Source: Gracilaria domingensis
Taxonomy: Eukaryota > Rhodophyta > Florideophyceae > Gracilariales > Gracilariaceae
Assembly: GCA_022539475.1 (NCBI GenBank)
Contig: VCMS01000099.1
Span: 124,001-188,000, forward strand
DNA length: 64,000 nucleotides
Reading direction: 5' to 3'
Position numbers and translations under genes: made by a program. The first letter of the stretch is position 1; each line of letters starts with the position of its first letter. Below the pieces are notes generated by a model. The model ran no database searches. It was not told the origin of the DNA and saw only the letters and a program-made list of their open reading frames with translations. Shown piece after piece: positions 10,062 through 21,803 of this stretch.

Positions 10062-10316
10062 ATTCATCCGTATCTCAGGGATGTATTCCGTGCAGTCTTT
10101 TCGTACGTTCTCCCATATCCTTCCACGTATCTTTGCTCTAAACTAACCAATCCTCACCGCGTTTCTTCGCGCTCTGCGACATGGAAACGGCAGGAAATAA
10201 GCTAATCACCCTCAACTTCTTCTATTTGTTCAAGATATAGAACGAGTTGAAGGGTGAAAACGGGAACCCGGTAACCCAAACCGACGACTGTAAGTACGCG
10301 ACCAATAGTTCATTTC

Positions 10317-10401
10317 GTTGCGCCATAGGCTCTAGCTTCGCGTCTTGCGCTGCTTTTCAAAAGTAGCGCAAGACTCGAGAAGCTAAAGCCTATGGGGCAA
10401 C
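10317..10401. repeat. Hairpin repeat, about 40-bp arms
   Basis: GTTGCGCCATAGGCT at the left end is mirrored by AGCCTATGGGGCAAC at the right end. The arms meet around GCGCTGCTTTTC/GAAAAGTAGCGC-like sequence. It is a near-complete palindrome with a short loop and no coding content. Confidence 0.75.
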
Positions 10402-10781
10402 AAACCAAGTTGGTTTCTCGGCGATCTTGGATCTCTGCCTGTTCGGGATAGGCGATTCTGGTACTTGGTTGAGACATAGGTTTCTGTCTCGTTTATCGCA
10501 TCTTGCGGTATGTTTGCTGCATGGGCATTCTCGGTGTCGTTGCTTGTGAGTTCTTGCTTCGAGACCTTTCGCGTTTTACGATGAATGGATTGCTGGTAAT
10601 CTAACCGATCACTTTCCTTCTTCTTCTTCCTTTTGCGAGTTACTAGGTCCCTCGACTTTTCTAGCGCAACGTTTCTGTTTTGCTTTATCAATGGTACGTT
10701 CCATCGCAATTCAAATGTTTCCAACGGAGCATTGACTAACTTATGGATACTTTCTGCTTGCGTATACAGGTAAACGACCAA
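10383..10781 (-). pseudogene. Duplicated Lys/Arg-rich ORF fragment, copy 1
   Basis: A 132-codon open frame containing LRWNVPLIKQNRN, then EKSRDLVTRKRKKKKESDR. The same frame is readable in the second copy of the duplication (10853-11193) as YTQAESIHKLVN through SRDLVTRKRKKN, before it breaks. The basic run resembles a nuclear localisation signal. I recognise no family; it is probably the remnant of a transposon or captured gene. Confidence 0.3.
10439..10778. repeat. Direct duplication, copy 1 (340 bp)
   Basis: Begins CTGTTCGGGATAGGCGATTC and ends GCGTATACAGGTAAACGAC. It matches 10853-11193 along its whole length with roughly one difference in eight bases by eye. The copies are divided by the hairpin at 10767-10847. 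Confidence 0.85.
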
Positions 10782-10847
10782 TTTTATTTCATCTCTCCAG
10801 ATCCATCATCGATCTTGAGAGAAAAAATGAAATTGGTCGTTTACCTG
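10767..10847. repeat. Hairpin between the two direct copies, 32-bp arms
   Basis: CAGGTAAACGACCAATTT at the left end is mirrored by AAATTGGTCGTTTACCTG at the right end, with a loop around CATCATCGATC. The left arm is the tail of duplication copy 1, so the duplication and the inversion are linked events. Confidence 0.8.
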
Positions 10848-10852
10848 TCTGA

Positions 10853-11193
10853 CTGTTCGGGATAGGCGATTCTGGTACTTGTTTGGGATATAGGCTAGAT
10901 TCTCGTTTATCGCGTCTTGCGGTATGTTTGCTGCATGGGCATTCTCGGTGTCCTTGCTTGTGAGTTCTCGCTTCGACACCTTTCGCGGTTTACGATGATA
11001 TGGTGGGCTGGTAATCTAACCGATCCCTTTCCTGATTCTTCTTCCGTTTACGAGTTACCAGGTCCCTCGACTTTTCTAGCGCAAAGTTTCTGTTTTGTTT
11101 TATCAATGGCACGTTCCATCGCATTTCAAATGTATCTAACGGATCATTGACTAGCTTATGGATACTTTCTGCTTGCGTATACAGGTAAATGAC
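10853..11193. repeat. Direct duplication, copy 2 (341 bp)
   Basis: Second copy of the 340-bp unit at 10439-10778. It lacks the inverted extension at its right end. The minus-strand frame of copy 1 is partly kept here. Confidence 0.85.
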
Positions 11194-11230
11194 TTTTGAT
11201 GCGGACGTAGCTCACGAGTTGCAGGTGCAG

Positions 11231-11382
11231 GTTCCTCAAGTAGGGAACCATGCATCTGGGCATGGTTCCCTACATGAGGAACGCAGAGGATGAGGCGCTT
11301 CGCGCCTCATCCTCTCGGAGTGCGTATTTGTTCTACCGATACAGCCGATGGTGGACGTGCAGTCTGCGGCATCTGCCGCAGA
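11231..11382. repeat. Three adjacent hairpins
   Basis: Hairpin 1: 11231-11253 pairs with 11260-11282 (GTTCCTCAAGTAGGGAACCA and its mirror). Hairpin 2: 11285-11298 pairs perfectly with 11302-11315 (AGAGGATGAGGCGC). Hairpin 3: 11363-11371 pairs with 11374-11382 (TCTGCGGCA). They could form stable stem-loops in RNA or cruciforms in DNA. No open frame is convincing here. Confidence 0.75.
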
Positions 11383-12122
11383 TTGCGCCTACACCCGATC
11401 CATCATGGAGAAATGGTACATGTAATATAGCGAAGTAGTGGTTAGCAAAAGCGGTCGATAGAAGAATAGATACGAATAAAACGGTATGATTTCATAATGG
11501 GCATCATCTGTACTAGCACTAGTATTCCATGCGTTGCAGGGTATCATTCCGCAGAAGGTATCGTGTAATGTGCACCTTAATGGAAACTGAACCTAGACTT
11601 CGCGAAATACAGTTCAGGTAGCCCTCGACTAAAGAACTAGCACGAGTGGAAAACCCCCCAGTATTTACTGCACAGAGATTCTGGACGACCCAAGCAATTA
11701 TCTGCAAATTTTGAAATAATTGATCTCGATATTTTTTCAAAAAATTTACTGGACGACCCTTGCCAATTTCTGGACGACCCTCGCCAAAAACTAGCATCTG
11801 CAAGAGACAGACGCGGTGTAGGGTCTACAGGAGGAGGTTCTATGACCGGTACCGGTACTCTAGAAAGCTCTTGCGCGACGGAGACGGCTGAGACTGCATT
11901 CCGGCCATTCGAATCACGATCGATATCTCCCGTCTCAGGAACAGACCTGCAAGAGCGCGGAGCTGCAGGGGATGCAGCTCTACTTTCCTGGATCCACCCG
12001 TTACACGAGGTAGTCCGTGACGGAGGAGGCATTCTGCAAATATGCGTCCTACGTTGAAGGAGTCACCAACAACGACAAAAAGATTCCGGAACACGGAGTA
12101 GTGGTTAGAGCAATCCGGTTAG
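11383..12122. other. No convincing gene
   Basis: Only short overlapping frames. The phrase CTGGACGACCC occurs three times within 100 bases (about 11690, 11752, 11772) in A/T-rich context, hinting at a small tandem or coding repeat. A similar GTAGTGGTTAG motif occurs near 11432 and 12097. Confidence 0.4.
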
Positions 12123-12976
12123 TGTAGAGCAAAACGCCATTTGTGGGGATGCACCGAGGTATTTTTCATAGTTTGTTGATCCGTTACCGGCTTCGACACC
12201 TCATGCTATGAGAGGTTACTGTAGTAGTGGCCCTATTTTGGGGTATGCCTAGGAAGGGTAGTGTCTCTGCACACGTGTGCTGAGTTGGCCCGGTGCAGGG
12301 TGCGCCGTGGCAAGCCTGCCACGGTTTCACACGTGTAGGATGTTGGCCTGCAGCGCTGGATGGTTAGATATTTCTAGTCGATATTTTCAAGTGCCCTATA
12401 TAGGTGGCGGCACTTGCCGCCACTGTACGGGAAGTAAACCTCAAGGAGGCTTCTGGCTCTGACTTTCTTGTCGCTTGCGAACGGTCTTCGTCCCTAGTCG
12501 GGCAAACCGCCGCGATCCCGGGCTAGTCATCCGACCTTTATTACGAAGGAGTTCTAGACCGTCGTTACGGCATCTTTTCTGTTGTTTCTTTGTTATTATT
12601 TCCGTCATACGGCTCCTATTTCTTTGCTCTGTTATACAGGTTTGACCCACATTTTCTGTGAATATTTCTCGATCTCGCGAGTCAGTGCACCGCCACGCGG
12701 CTCGTTGGTTGTCCGTTTTGCCCAACACCGTTGGTCTGGATATCTCCACTCGCTGTGGCTCGCCGAAACTACCCGGATTCTACGCCGATTCTACCCACCC
12801 CAACCTCCGGCTGCACGTCCAGGACGGGGCTGCCCGGATTTACACCCGGCTTGTGTCAGCCCTACCGGAGGGTTCTACCACCGTTCCTACCCCTACAGGG
12901 AGCGGGGCTCGAACACCCTGTTGGTGCGCTTTTCGCGACGCGGCTCTTGTTTGCCCACTCGTGGGATTGCACAACA
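12123..12976. mobile_element. Solo LTR (Ty3/Gypsy-like), 854 bp
   Basis: The segment starts TGTAGAGCAA and ends GCACAACA, so it has TG...CA ends, and it is flanked on both sides by the 5-bp duplication GTTAG (12118-12122 and 12977-12981). A TATATAGG box lies near 12401. Its first ten bases equal those of the LTRs of the full element at 37718-49670, but the remainder differs, so it belongs to a related family. No internal retroelement sequence adjoins it. A solo LTR arises by recombination between the two LTRs of an inserted element. Confidence 0.8.
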
Positions 12977-12981
12977 GTTAG

Positions 12982-15269
12982 GGTTCTTCACACCACTCGA
13001 ATGTGCACTGCCACTTCTATACCAACCTGAATAGGTGATATTCAAAAGATTCGACTTCTTAGTCGGGAGACTTCACTCGTCGGGCAAATCGAGGACGAAT
13101 GAAACACGCACAGGATGTCCAAAGTCCTGCCCCTTTCGGGAAAGTAACTCGCTGGACTAGCCTCTGCTGGCACCAGGGACCTGAGTGTAAGACCAGAGCT
13201 CTGCTGATGAGAACCCACAGAGATGGACTTATAAAGCCCAATATCAGAAACATCACCAGCAAAGACCGGTGTAGAAGTGTAGAATACCCTCAAAGGCCAC
13301 CCCACCCGCTTTTGACGCAGGTGTTACGGGCATACCCCAAATGGAAGAAGAAAAAGTTCCCCGAGCTCACAGCAATAAGATACGGCGTACCTGCTGAGTA
13401 CGTACAGCGTGTTTAGGCCCTCGGAATGTCGACTGACTCTCTCAAAATTTTAAGAGACGCATGCGTTATCGAGTTCAATTATAGTTTGAATGGCTTATAG
13501 GGAAGCTCTGTTATCTCTCTTCCGGCAGAGAACGTTTCCGTGTAACAAAACCAAGTAATGGCCAGGCTATCGGTGGAGAAGGGGCGCCGCCAGAAAAGCC
13601 AAGAACCGTTGGCAAGCTACTCCATCATTCAGATGCTTCCTCCGCCTGCTGATCTACTGATATGCTAGAATTCTGCACTTGGTGCACATGCGAGGTTCTT
13701 TATTCTTCCGGGTGATAACCTCATACCACGCCCTAAAACTCTTTGACTGAATGTTTAAATCGTTGCTTTTCACTACTCCAAATTGGTGCTCCAGCCAACG
13801 GAAAATATTTGTTTCATTTGTTTTGCGCAGGCGTGCATAACGATCAAGATTTTCTAAAGTTTCCACTTTCGGTGCGTGTTTCACTCTTTGGATAGGGCCG
13901 CTATAGTGTGAACATGGCCAATATTCCTCTTGACCGCAATATTATAGCTAAGGCCGTGTTGTTTATGTCTCTCAATGAGTATTAATGCTCATTTTCCAGA
14001 ACCCTTGTGGCTATCGGCGTTTCTTCGTTACAAGAAGCATCATAGATATGTGGGTTGTTTAGGGCGGTGTGGATATGGTTATGCAAATGAAACGCTGTCG
14101 TACTGGATAGCGAGGTGCCGCGCAACGGCACACAACTCGCCGCGTACGAAGTCAATTGGTTATTGATCTGGGGCGTTTTCGTCATAAACGCCAAAGATAC
14201 CTCCGAGATCAGGCGCGGTGATCTCGCCCTGTTCCTCTCTCTTTCACCGACCCACTCTCTCTTCTTCGACTGGGATCACTCTCTTTTGGTATTAAGGCGC
14301 CGTGAAAACCGCCGGGGGTGAGTAGGTGGAAGGGTGGGGCTCATGGTGAGGTAGGCGGCTAATGGTCGCCATGGCTCATGGTAGAGCGTCGTGAGGTCGG
14401 CACGGAGCATAGCAGAGCGTCGTGAGTTTTATGTTTTGTTGCTTTCTAAAGCGGAAGGACGTAGTGCTACGCGATTTGACAGAGGAAAAGGTTCGAATCC
14501 GTGTCGAGACTCCTACAAATAACGACTCATTTAAGGAGAGGCTCCAGGGCCCTCCTGACCCTGCGGAGGCTGGCAGATATTGGTATCCGAACTCCTACGA
14601 AAAAGTAAGAGTTTTCAACCGGGGGGAGCGAGAAAATTGCGGACTGAGGCCGCAATATCAGGCCCGAGCGCAGCAAGGCCCAATATAGCGAGCCGAGGTG
14701 CGTGATTTTCCTCGCGATCTCCCGGATGGTAACTCACTTTCGACTTAGGTCCTGTAGGTCTCCTTTGAGATCGCGAATCATTTTACTCTCACTCCTCAAC
14801 AGACAGCTGCGCATGACGTAAGCACACTGGAAATTGTAGTTTTAACCTACAAGTGCAAGACGATTTTCAAAGCATTCTCTCATGCGGCACAATGCTCTCG
14901 ATCCTACGATGGCAACCGCGACATGAACGTCGGATCATCGTGGACGGAATCCCATGATGATTGTGCTAAATTTCCCTACGTAGGGCAACAATCTTTACCC
15001 TCGACGAGTGAAATGAATGCCATCATCGGCAATTCCAGCGGAGCTATGTATCTTCTTCCGATGTGAGCAGTTCCCTACACATTAATCCTCAATCAGAGAT
15101 TGCTCCCAACCCGTTGTCTGCTTCACATCAGAGCACCCCAGCTCCCAACAACTCTCCCGAAGTTCCTGCAACGAAAATGCCAGAACGCACACACGTCGAA
15201 TTCTTGGTTTGGTCAAGAAATGTATCTGCGTAAACCGAAAATGCCCTGCACTCCCCTGTCGAACCAAAA
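12982..15269. other. No convincing gene
   Basis: Only short frames, none with a recognised domain; the best are 13654-13884 on the minus strand and 14422-14688 on the plus strand, both under 90 codons. Base composition is unremarkable. Confidence 0.4.
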
Positions 15270-15833
15270 ATGTCAGCGCAAGCCAGAAGCCTAATGTTCA
15301 GGAATACTCCAAGTAACACAGCAAAGTCTCCAAAAATCTTGCTTCATGCGTTCGCGGAATTTGTCGTAGAAGATTTCAATCTTCTTAGGCCGGAACTAAT
15401 CACCGAACTAAAGCACAAACGGACAACTGCTTGGGGACGCCGCAGTCTGGGAGAACAGGCAGTCGGGCTTACATCGATCTATTTGTTCATGACGGAAAAT
15501 GGACTTAGTTTACCGTAAGACACGTCTACATGGACCGACCCCAAAATTGAAGGCGTCAACGCAGTGATTGTCGAATTCATTGCCACGTGCAAACGCAAAG
15601 CTGACAATAAAGATCTCAGCCCTTCTATGCTGAAGGCTTACGTCGCAGGGTTGCAAGGAGCCTTCAAACATCACTGGGGATATGATTTGAGCGTGTTCAC
15701 ACGGAAAATTTTTTCAGACCCTAAACGTGTGCTGATGACTGTAGGTGATAACAAAATACGGCAGCAGCAGTCTAGAGGTGCCTACCGCAAAAGTCACAAC
15801 ATCTTGTCAAAGCAGAATACAAGAACTCTGTGA
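15270..15833 (+). pseudogene. N-terminal part of a Crypton-like tyrosine recombinase
   Basis: Two open stretches in one frame, parted by a single TAA (15516-15518). The second contains NKDLSPSMLKAYVAGLQGAF, KIFSDPKRVLMTV and a closing ILSKQNTRTL, which resembles the core-binding region and the lead-in to the catalytic domain in Crypton-type recombinases. The catalytic half follows about 2.1 kb downstream (17936-18400) on the same strand, so the gene is split by foreign or decayed DNA. Family assignment is by pattern only. Confidence 0.4.
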
Positions 15834-17935
15834 GGAACCAATTACATGGAAGTGGTATATGCCCCACCCAATTGTGTGAACTACCAATCAAAGTTCTCAA
15901 CAGCCAGCCAATGAAACTAGCGCAAAGCAAAACGCCACCAGCTTCCACAGTTTTGCTACGGTATTTCAGCTGCCCGCCACCCCTGATTCACCCCATCCAT
16001 CCCCACCATCACCGCGAGCTTCGGCGTCCTGCGTCATCGGCGCGCGCCGTCATTGCGCGTCGCAGCACAACTCCGCCTACCAGCCGCGAAGGCTTCCCAC
16101 CGCGCTTGCGTCACGCGCCATGATTCGGTTCTCGCGAGCGATGATGATGACTACTGCTGGATGATGGTGACTACTGCTGGACTACTGCTGGACTACTGCT
16201 GGACGATGATGGCTACTCCTTGGTACTAGACGTTAGCGATGACTGTAGCTACTGCCAAGTGCTGGACGCTGGACTTTGGTGTAAATCCTGCTACGTGGTG
16301 ACCGCTGAAGCTGGGTGTGTATACTTCTAACTCTATCGTCCGCGCAGCTTGGCAAAGGATGGGGCAGAGCGTGGTCTTTATTCAAGAAGGCAGCAAGATG
16401 AAATGCAAGGCAACAAAGAAGTGGACGCAAAGCAAGGAAACAGGACGAGGGAGGGTTCACGTAGACGAGACAGACTTAACAGTTCGATAGATGGTACGAA
16501 GTGCCTTAGCAGTCGACGCCGATCTGCGTCCCATCATTGAGAGCGCAAGGCCTAACTCAACTCCTGGAACGGACAACGCTGGTAACTCCTGCACACTAGT
16601 CTTCAAATCCTCCACGGATCTCCTCGATGGTGCAAGAAGTCATTTAATGCATCTTCACATGCCAGTATTTCCGCTTCAAGCTTCTCTTCCAATTCATCTT
16701 CGTCTTCCTCTGCCGCCACCGCAGCCTCCTCCTCCTCGGCAACTTCCTTTGTAACTTCCTCAGCTTCACGCTCAATGACGCAGGTGGACCGTGCCGGGGG
16801 CACGTCAGATCCGGCGGTGTCGTCGTCCGTCATTGCTGCCAGAGTGTCTCTAGCGGACATGTTGAGACGGGTGGTGCAATTGACTACTGGGATAGAAGAC
16901 GATGACGACACCGCTATCTAAATAAGCAAATGAAGCGTGACAGGTCACTATGCCATCAAAGCACCAACCAGCCGCAAGTTGACAAAATGTATCGACAGAA
17001 GCAAAAATCGTGGCGCTGCATGGGACATGGATAAGACCTGAACATTCCAACAGAAGACCTAAGCCGCCAAGTGAGGATTGGCGAGCCACCGATTACCAAC
17101 AGACATAACGAAGCATGGTAGCGCGACATAAGAGGACACGGTAGAACATGGTGAGCCGAGGTAGTGTCCTTGGCAAAAGGCGATATTCAGCACATAACTC
17201 AGACGGACGACGAGTCATGAACGTGCATATAAACCCCCGAGTTCGAGCATCTTCCGCGAACTCAGGGGGGCAAACCACTTCTCCGCTCACGACGACCCCC
17301 CAACCATCTCTCACCCCTCTCCCTCTCTGTTTCCGACCCTCTTCTTTGGCATCCCCACTTTCCTTTAGCACGTTCTGTGCTTCCCTGCCATCAACTACTC
17401 CCCTTCCCCATTTCTTTCTCACTACGGGCGTCTCGGTCTCCCGCCTTCCTCCTTGAAGTTGTAGTGTGTGGCCCTCCGTTGGGCTCCTGTGCACACTGCA
17501 ACGATTGCCATCGTATCGACGCCCTTGTTCTACCCTCGAATTTTGGTTGTGCGATGCATCTGCTAGGCACTTGGCCTCTGTCTTTGTCGTCAGTTGCTGG
17601 TCTCAACGTGAACATTGAGACAAGCCGTGTGGCTTTAGTTCTGTTGTGCGGTTGTTGCGTTTGTCGCTGAGCTACCGTATTATCTTTCGCCGTTTAGGCT
17701 GGTACTCTCGGACATTTGTTGTGTTGCTTTCCTTGCGTTTGTCACCACCCGCGCCGTTTCGTTGGCTTACGAAAAATGGCGTCCACATGATCTTTACAGG
17801 TCGTCATTTCTGTCAAAGGCCCGTCTTTGTAGTTTTCTGACTAAGCTTATATTGAACGTCGTTCTGACGGCCGCATTTCGAAAATCAGAGCTTAGAGAAC
17901 TACTATTGAAAGATGTGGTCAAGGTTTGAGAAGGA
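15834..17935. other. Sequence separating the two recombinase pieces
   Basis: No clear gene. It holds a GACTACTGCTG tandem repeat (16149-16203), a minus-strand Glu-rich frame (16603-16911) of doubtful reality, and a pyrimidine-rich plus strand (about 17280-17450). It may be an insertion into the recombinase gene, but no target duplication was found. Confidence 0.35.
16149..16203. repeat. Short tandem repeat, GACTACTGCTG unit
   Basis: About four imperfect copies of GACTACTGCTGG, flanked by GATGATG runs. A simple minisatellite. Confidence 0.8.
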
Positions 17936-18400
17936 AACGAGACATTGTTTCGAATTGTTGGGCGTATTGGCAGTTCGGATGGAGCCTCAAAGACTCACTC
18001 TGAAGGCTTAAAATGGATCATAACGGGGCCGAAAGAAGTATTTATATGGCCTCGCGTTCGGCTAGACAGAATTCTTAATGTTTTTGAGGACCTTGAGGAG
18101 TAACTCTCGATTTTCTTCCGTTTTCGAAAGCCGGATGAGAAGTCTTTTTGCGCTGTTTATCACAAAGGATCTCTTCCGCAGAATGTTTTTAAGCCGCAAA
18201 ATGTAAGCACAGAGACCTTAGTGCGGTATGTTACCGATGCCAGTGAGGAAAACAACACCAATAGAGCAGGCTCGAAGCAGTCAATGAAGTTGCATGATTT
18301 ACGAGCGGTGGTTATAATGCAACTTCTTGCGGCAGGTATGGACTGCAATAGCGTTGCAAGGCGTTCGGCGCATCGCGACCTAAGTTCATTTGCTTCTTAA
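17936..18400 (+). pseudogene. Catalytic C-terminal part of a Crypton-like tyrosine recombinase
   Basis: One frame reads LFRIVGRIGSSDGASKTHSEG, then IITGPKEVFIWP, a single TAA near 18102, then ETLVRYVTDASEEN and KLHDLRAVVIMQLLAAGMD, SVARRSAHRDLSS. The H-x-x-R of HDLR and the later AHRD fit the HxxR and H/W positions of tyrosine recombinases; a Tyr would be expected just after, where the frame ends at TAA (18398-18400). Together with 15270-15833 this suggests one decayed Crypton-type element. The frame does not appear in most ORF listings because of the stop. Confidence 0.45.
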
Positions 18401-20280
18401 CTTAATTTGAGGTGGTGGCTAGGTACGCGTCATCAGGAATGAACTCTTGGTAGTTTTGAAGACCGATAGGCAAGGAGTACTGTATCTGTGAATAAGGAGT
18501 CTCGCAAAACTAAGACGGAGTAGTACTGCGATCAATATGCTTCGAAGAAAGAGAACAAAAATCTTCACTTGACTGCTAAAAACGGTGGAAGAAAGTGTCG
18601 AGTTACGCTGGATCAAAATTCAGCTTTGAGTTTACATACGTTCTTGGAGAATCAGGAATCGTTGAATGAGATTTTTTCGATCAAAGTTTACTTTGGGTTT
18701 GGTGCTGCAAAGATTGGATATGGGTCCAGAAAGGGTTCGTGAGGTGGCTCACTGTCTTCTGCCGTCTCTGTTATTTGAAAACTGTGTCTGTTATTCTGAC
18801 GCGATCTGGATGAAATCATTCTTGCGATTGAAATTAAGGTGGCAACGAGTAGTTAATTTCTATGTTCCCAGTTCACAATATCAGAATTCAAGTCAGGACC
18901 TAAGTGACAATAAACGAACACCTTTCATGCAGTTGCCAATATTGTCCAACTTGCAATTCAATGTGAGAAAAAGCTGACGGTATATCAGTGCTTTGAGAGG
19001 CAAGATTTTCCATAGAAAACCCCCGCAAAACTCTTTTGCAACAGAACTTTGATAAAGTATGCTTTAAGAAAAACTAAAAACTAAATCGTTCACGTACTCA
19101 TTAGGATTAAAGGGTGGGTATGCGATTGATATTGTTGTGTTGGTAATAAATTAGAAATGCCGGTGCTTCAAAACTAAACAGCACCGAGGACGTCGTTACA
19201 CTATATGTTAATAGTAGTTTAATCACAGTGTTTTTAAAAGCGAGCTTCATTAAATTACGAATAAACTTTAATAAAGGGTATCCAACGTTAGGCAAGAGTT
19301 AATTTTTATATACTTCTTTTATTAACGCAAACGTTTCAGTTCTAACTTTTTTGTTTAATTGTGAGTTCTATTTGTTAAAAAAGGTCTTAAAATTTATTTT
19401 TATAGTTATATGACATTTTAAAAGTAAAAAAGGTTCGATTAAATGAAGCTCATAGAAAATTAGTTGGTTGAAAAAGTTTTCAAAACTTGACAGTTTTTAG
19501 AAAAGAAAATGATAATTTTAGCTAAACAGTACTTTAAAAAGTATATTGCTAAACGTTTAGAGTTTTAAGAAATATTCTTGGGTCTGCTTCTAGAATTCTA
19601 GTTTTACTAGTACCAACGTTGTGGAAGAAGTAATGACAAAGCTTTGCAAAGAACGCTATTAACTTAAGATTTAGAATTTGTGTAGGCATTGGCTCCAAAA
19701 CATGTGATGACAGAAAGTTTTTTTGCTGAATTTTAATTTGTTGGCATTAGTTGATCCAATGTAAGAGAGTTCTCTAAAATGGAGTGAAAATGCGCCGTTT
19801 GACACGGCACATTTTTTTAAATATTTTTATTGTCTAGCGTTACTGTTTGTCAAGAAAAATGACTAGTTCTAATTATAAGCTGTAAAATTTGAGGGTGTAC
19901 CAAACAGTAGGTTTGGAATACCTGAAACCAGCTTTTTGCTGCTTTAAAATATGTTTTACTTTGAGCAAAGTGCTCGACTAGCTCAACTTTAGCTCTGCCC
20001 GTTTGTTAGTAGGAGGTTTGCTATAATAGAAAAAAATAATATTCTCCTTCCTCACAGAGTCACTTTAAATTGAGTTCGCTCAGAATGCAACTATATATAT
20101 TCAGTGTTTCACACGTCTTGTAGCCTCTTCAACGCTATTAGAAACAATGTAAAGTTTATAGTACATAAACTTTTGAAGCCATGCTTCTTTGAAATGTAGA
20201 TATTCTATTATAGAATTATGGATTTTTATGATTTACGTGATTACTGCGTCTCCCTGCTACAGAGTCATCGCTTCGCGCTC
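18401..20280. other. AT-rich island, no gene
   Basis: From about 18,900 to 20,180 the A+T content is much higher than on either side and no frame is convincing. It contains a dispersed repeat with a G/C-rich palindrome (19710-19845) that recurs inverted in the second AT-rich island near 55.2 kb. Confidence 0.6.
19710..19845 (+). repeat. Dispersed AT-rich repeat with G/C hairpin, copy A
   Basis: The sequence TTTTGCTGAATTTTAATTTG, then TTGATCCAATGT, then the imperfect hairpin ATGCGCCG-TTTGA-CACGGCACAT (19790-19812), then TTTTTAAATATTTTTATTG. The same order is found on the opposite strand at 55185-55330. The hairpin followed by a T-run also resembles a terminator, but repetition points to a mobile or satellite sequence. 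Confidence 0.6.
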
Positions 20281-21140
20281 CCGTCGACGCCACTTCTCGA
20301 TCGCAGCACGATGCGGGCGCCTCAAGAGCTGTGGGACGTCGAGCACGGCGGTTTGGCGCGCGCCTTTAACGGCGCGCATGAAGAATAAACGCTGCAGGCA
20401 CGCACGCGTTGCGCGGCGTGCTCCGCGCCGCCGCGTCTCGAAGCGGCCGCGCCCGATTTCGGGTCGCGCCGAGGCGGTAGGCAAGTTTTCCTCGCAGGCA
20501 ATGGAGCCATGGGCGCCGTCTCCGCGCGCGTCTCCACCGGCGCAGCTCTGGGCGACGCGCCCGCTCCCAACGGCTGCCGCCAGCGCAGCGCGCGCGCGCG
20601 TCGGCCACGGCCGCGGCGGAGGCCAAGGCGCGCCCCCACGCGCCTCCTGCGCTTTCCAGCGCCGCCAGCGCGCACACGTGGCGGACGCGACCCGGCGCGT
20701 CGCGTCCCTTTTTTTTTTCATTGTTTGCGCGGCGTGCCGCCGCGCGTCGGCGCGCCGCGCGCTACAACTCCGACGCCTCGTTGCCGCCGCGCGCTGCTCG
20801 CGTTTCCACCGCGTCTGCCCGACTCTCGCGGCGCCCGCTTTCATGTTTCGCCGTTCCCCCGCCAGCGCTGGCGCCGCTCCCCGCGCGCAGCTTCTTCGTT
20901 GCAGCCGCTTCTCGTGGTAAGGCGCCCGCTTGCTCTTGTTGCCCGTCGTTGTCTCGCGAAGCGTGCCTTCTCCACCCCCCTTGCTTGCCTTGCTTGGTTG
21001 TGCTTCCCCCCCCCCCCCCCCCCCCTCCACCGCCGTTTCCCAGCTCTTGCCTCGTGGCGCACGCACACAGCCGCGCCGCACCTCCCTTATTGTTGTTCTA
21101 ACATTACCGCGTCGCGCTTCGATTCCCCTTCTCTGTCGCC
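20281..21140 (+). promoter_or_regulatory. Very GC-rich, CpG-dense region upstream of the Mediator gene
   Basis: Composition changes abruptly from AT-rich to extremely GC-rich with many CG dinucleotides. It ends at the ATG at 21141 and contains a 20-base C homopolymer (about 21006-21025). Long frames on both strands here are compositional artefacts. It probably holds the promoter and 5' untranslated region of the Mediator gene. The homopolymer is a likely place for sequencing error. Confidence 0.45.
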
Positions 21141-21513
21141 ATGGAGCCGCAGCAGGGAGGCTGGAAAGTCGAGATGACAAACGACGACCGTATCAAGGTC
21201 TGTCAATACATCCTCGACAAGCTAGCTGGTACGTCGCAGCCCTCCCGTTCGTACGCACGTGGAGCTACCTCCAACAAAACCGCCTTCTCGTTCCACTCGT
21301 ACTAACTGTTTGTCTCCACGTCGCGCAGAAGCTTGTCAGTCCACTGTCGATCACGCAAGTCTCAAGGTCCAAACGGGCCGCTTCGAGGTGCGCGTTTTTC
21401 AGAACGCCGTCAGTCGTCAGGACTACCTTGAGAAGATCGCCGAGGGTCTCCGCCGCATCGAACCGTCGCAGCGCGCCCGCAAGGAACAAATGGGCGCCGC
21501 CCGACAAGGCGCA

Positions 21514-21545
<32 letters not shown>

Positions 21546-21756
21546 GCAGGGCGTTCAACCCGTGTCCGCCGTTCAGGGTGTACAAGGTGTGCAAGGCGTG
21601 GCGGGTATGCAGACCGTGCCTGCCGTGCAGGCTCAGGCCGCTCTTCGTCAACAACTGCAGAATCAACACCTGCAACGTCAACAACAAATGATGGCGCAAC
21701 AGCAGATGCAACATCATCGAATGCTGCAGCAACGCCAACAACAGCAACAACAGCAA

Positions 21757-21803
<47 letters not shown>

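Noticed and set aside
16603-16911. Glu-rich minus-strand frame as a gene
   Set aside because: Low complexity, no start context or homologous motif, and it lies in sequence that separates two pieces of a broken recombinase.
19780-19830. Hairpin plus T-run as an intrinsic terminator
   Set aside because: The window is eukaryotic nuclear DNA, and the same structure recurs in a repeat copy far from any gene end.
20257-21180. 307-codon minus-strand frame in the GC-rich upstream region, and overlapping plus frames
   Set aside because: Arg/Ala-rich sequence caused by extreme GC content where stop codons are rare; no domain, and it opposes a well-supported gene start.
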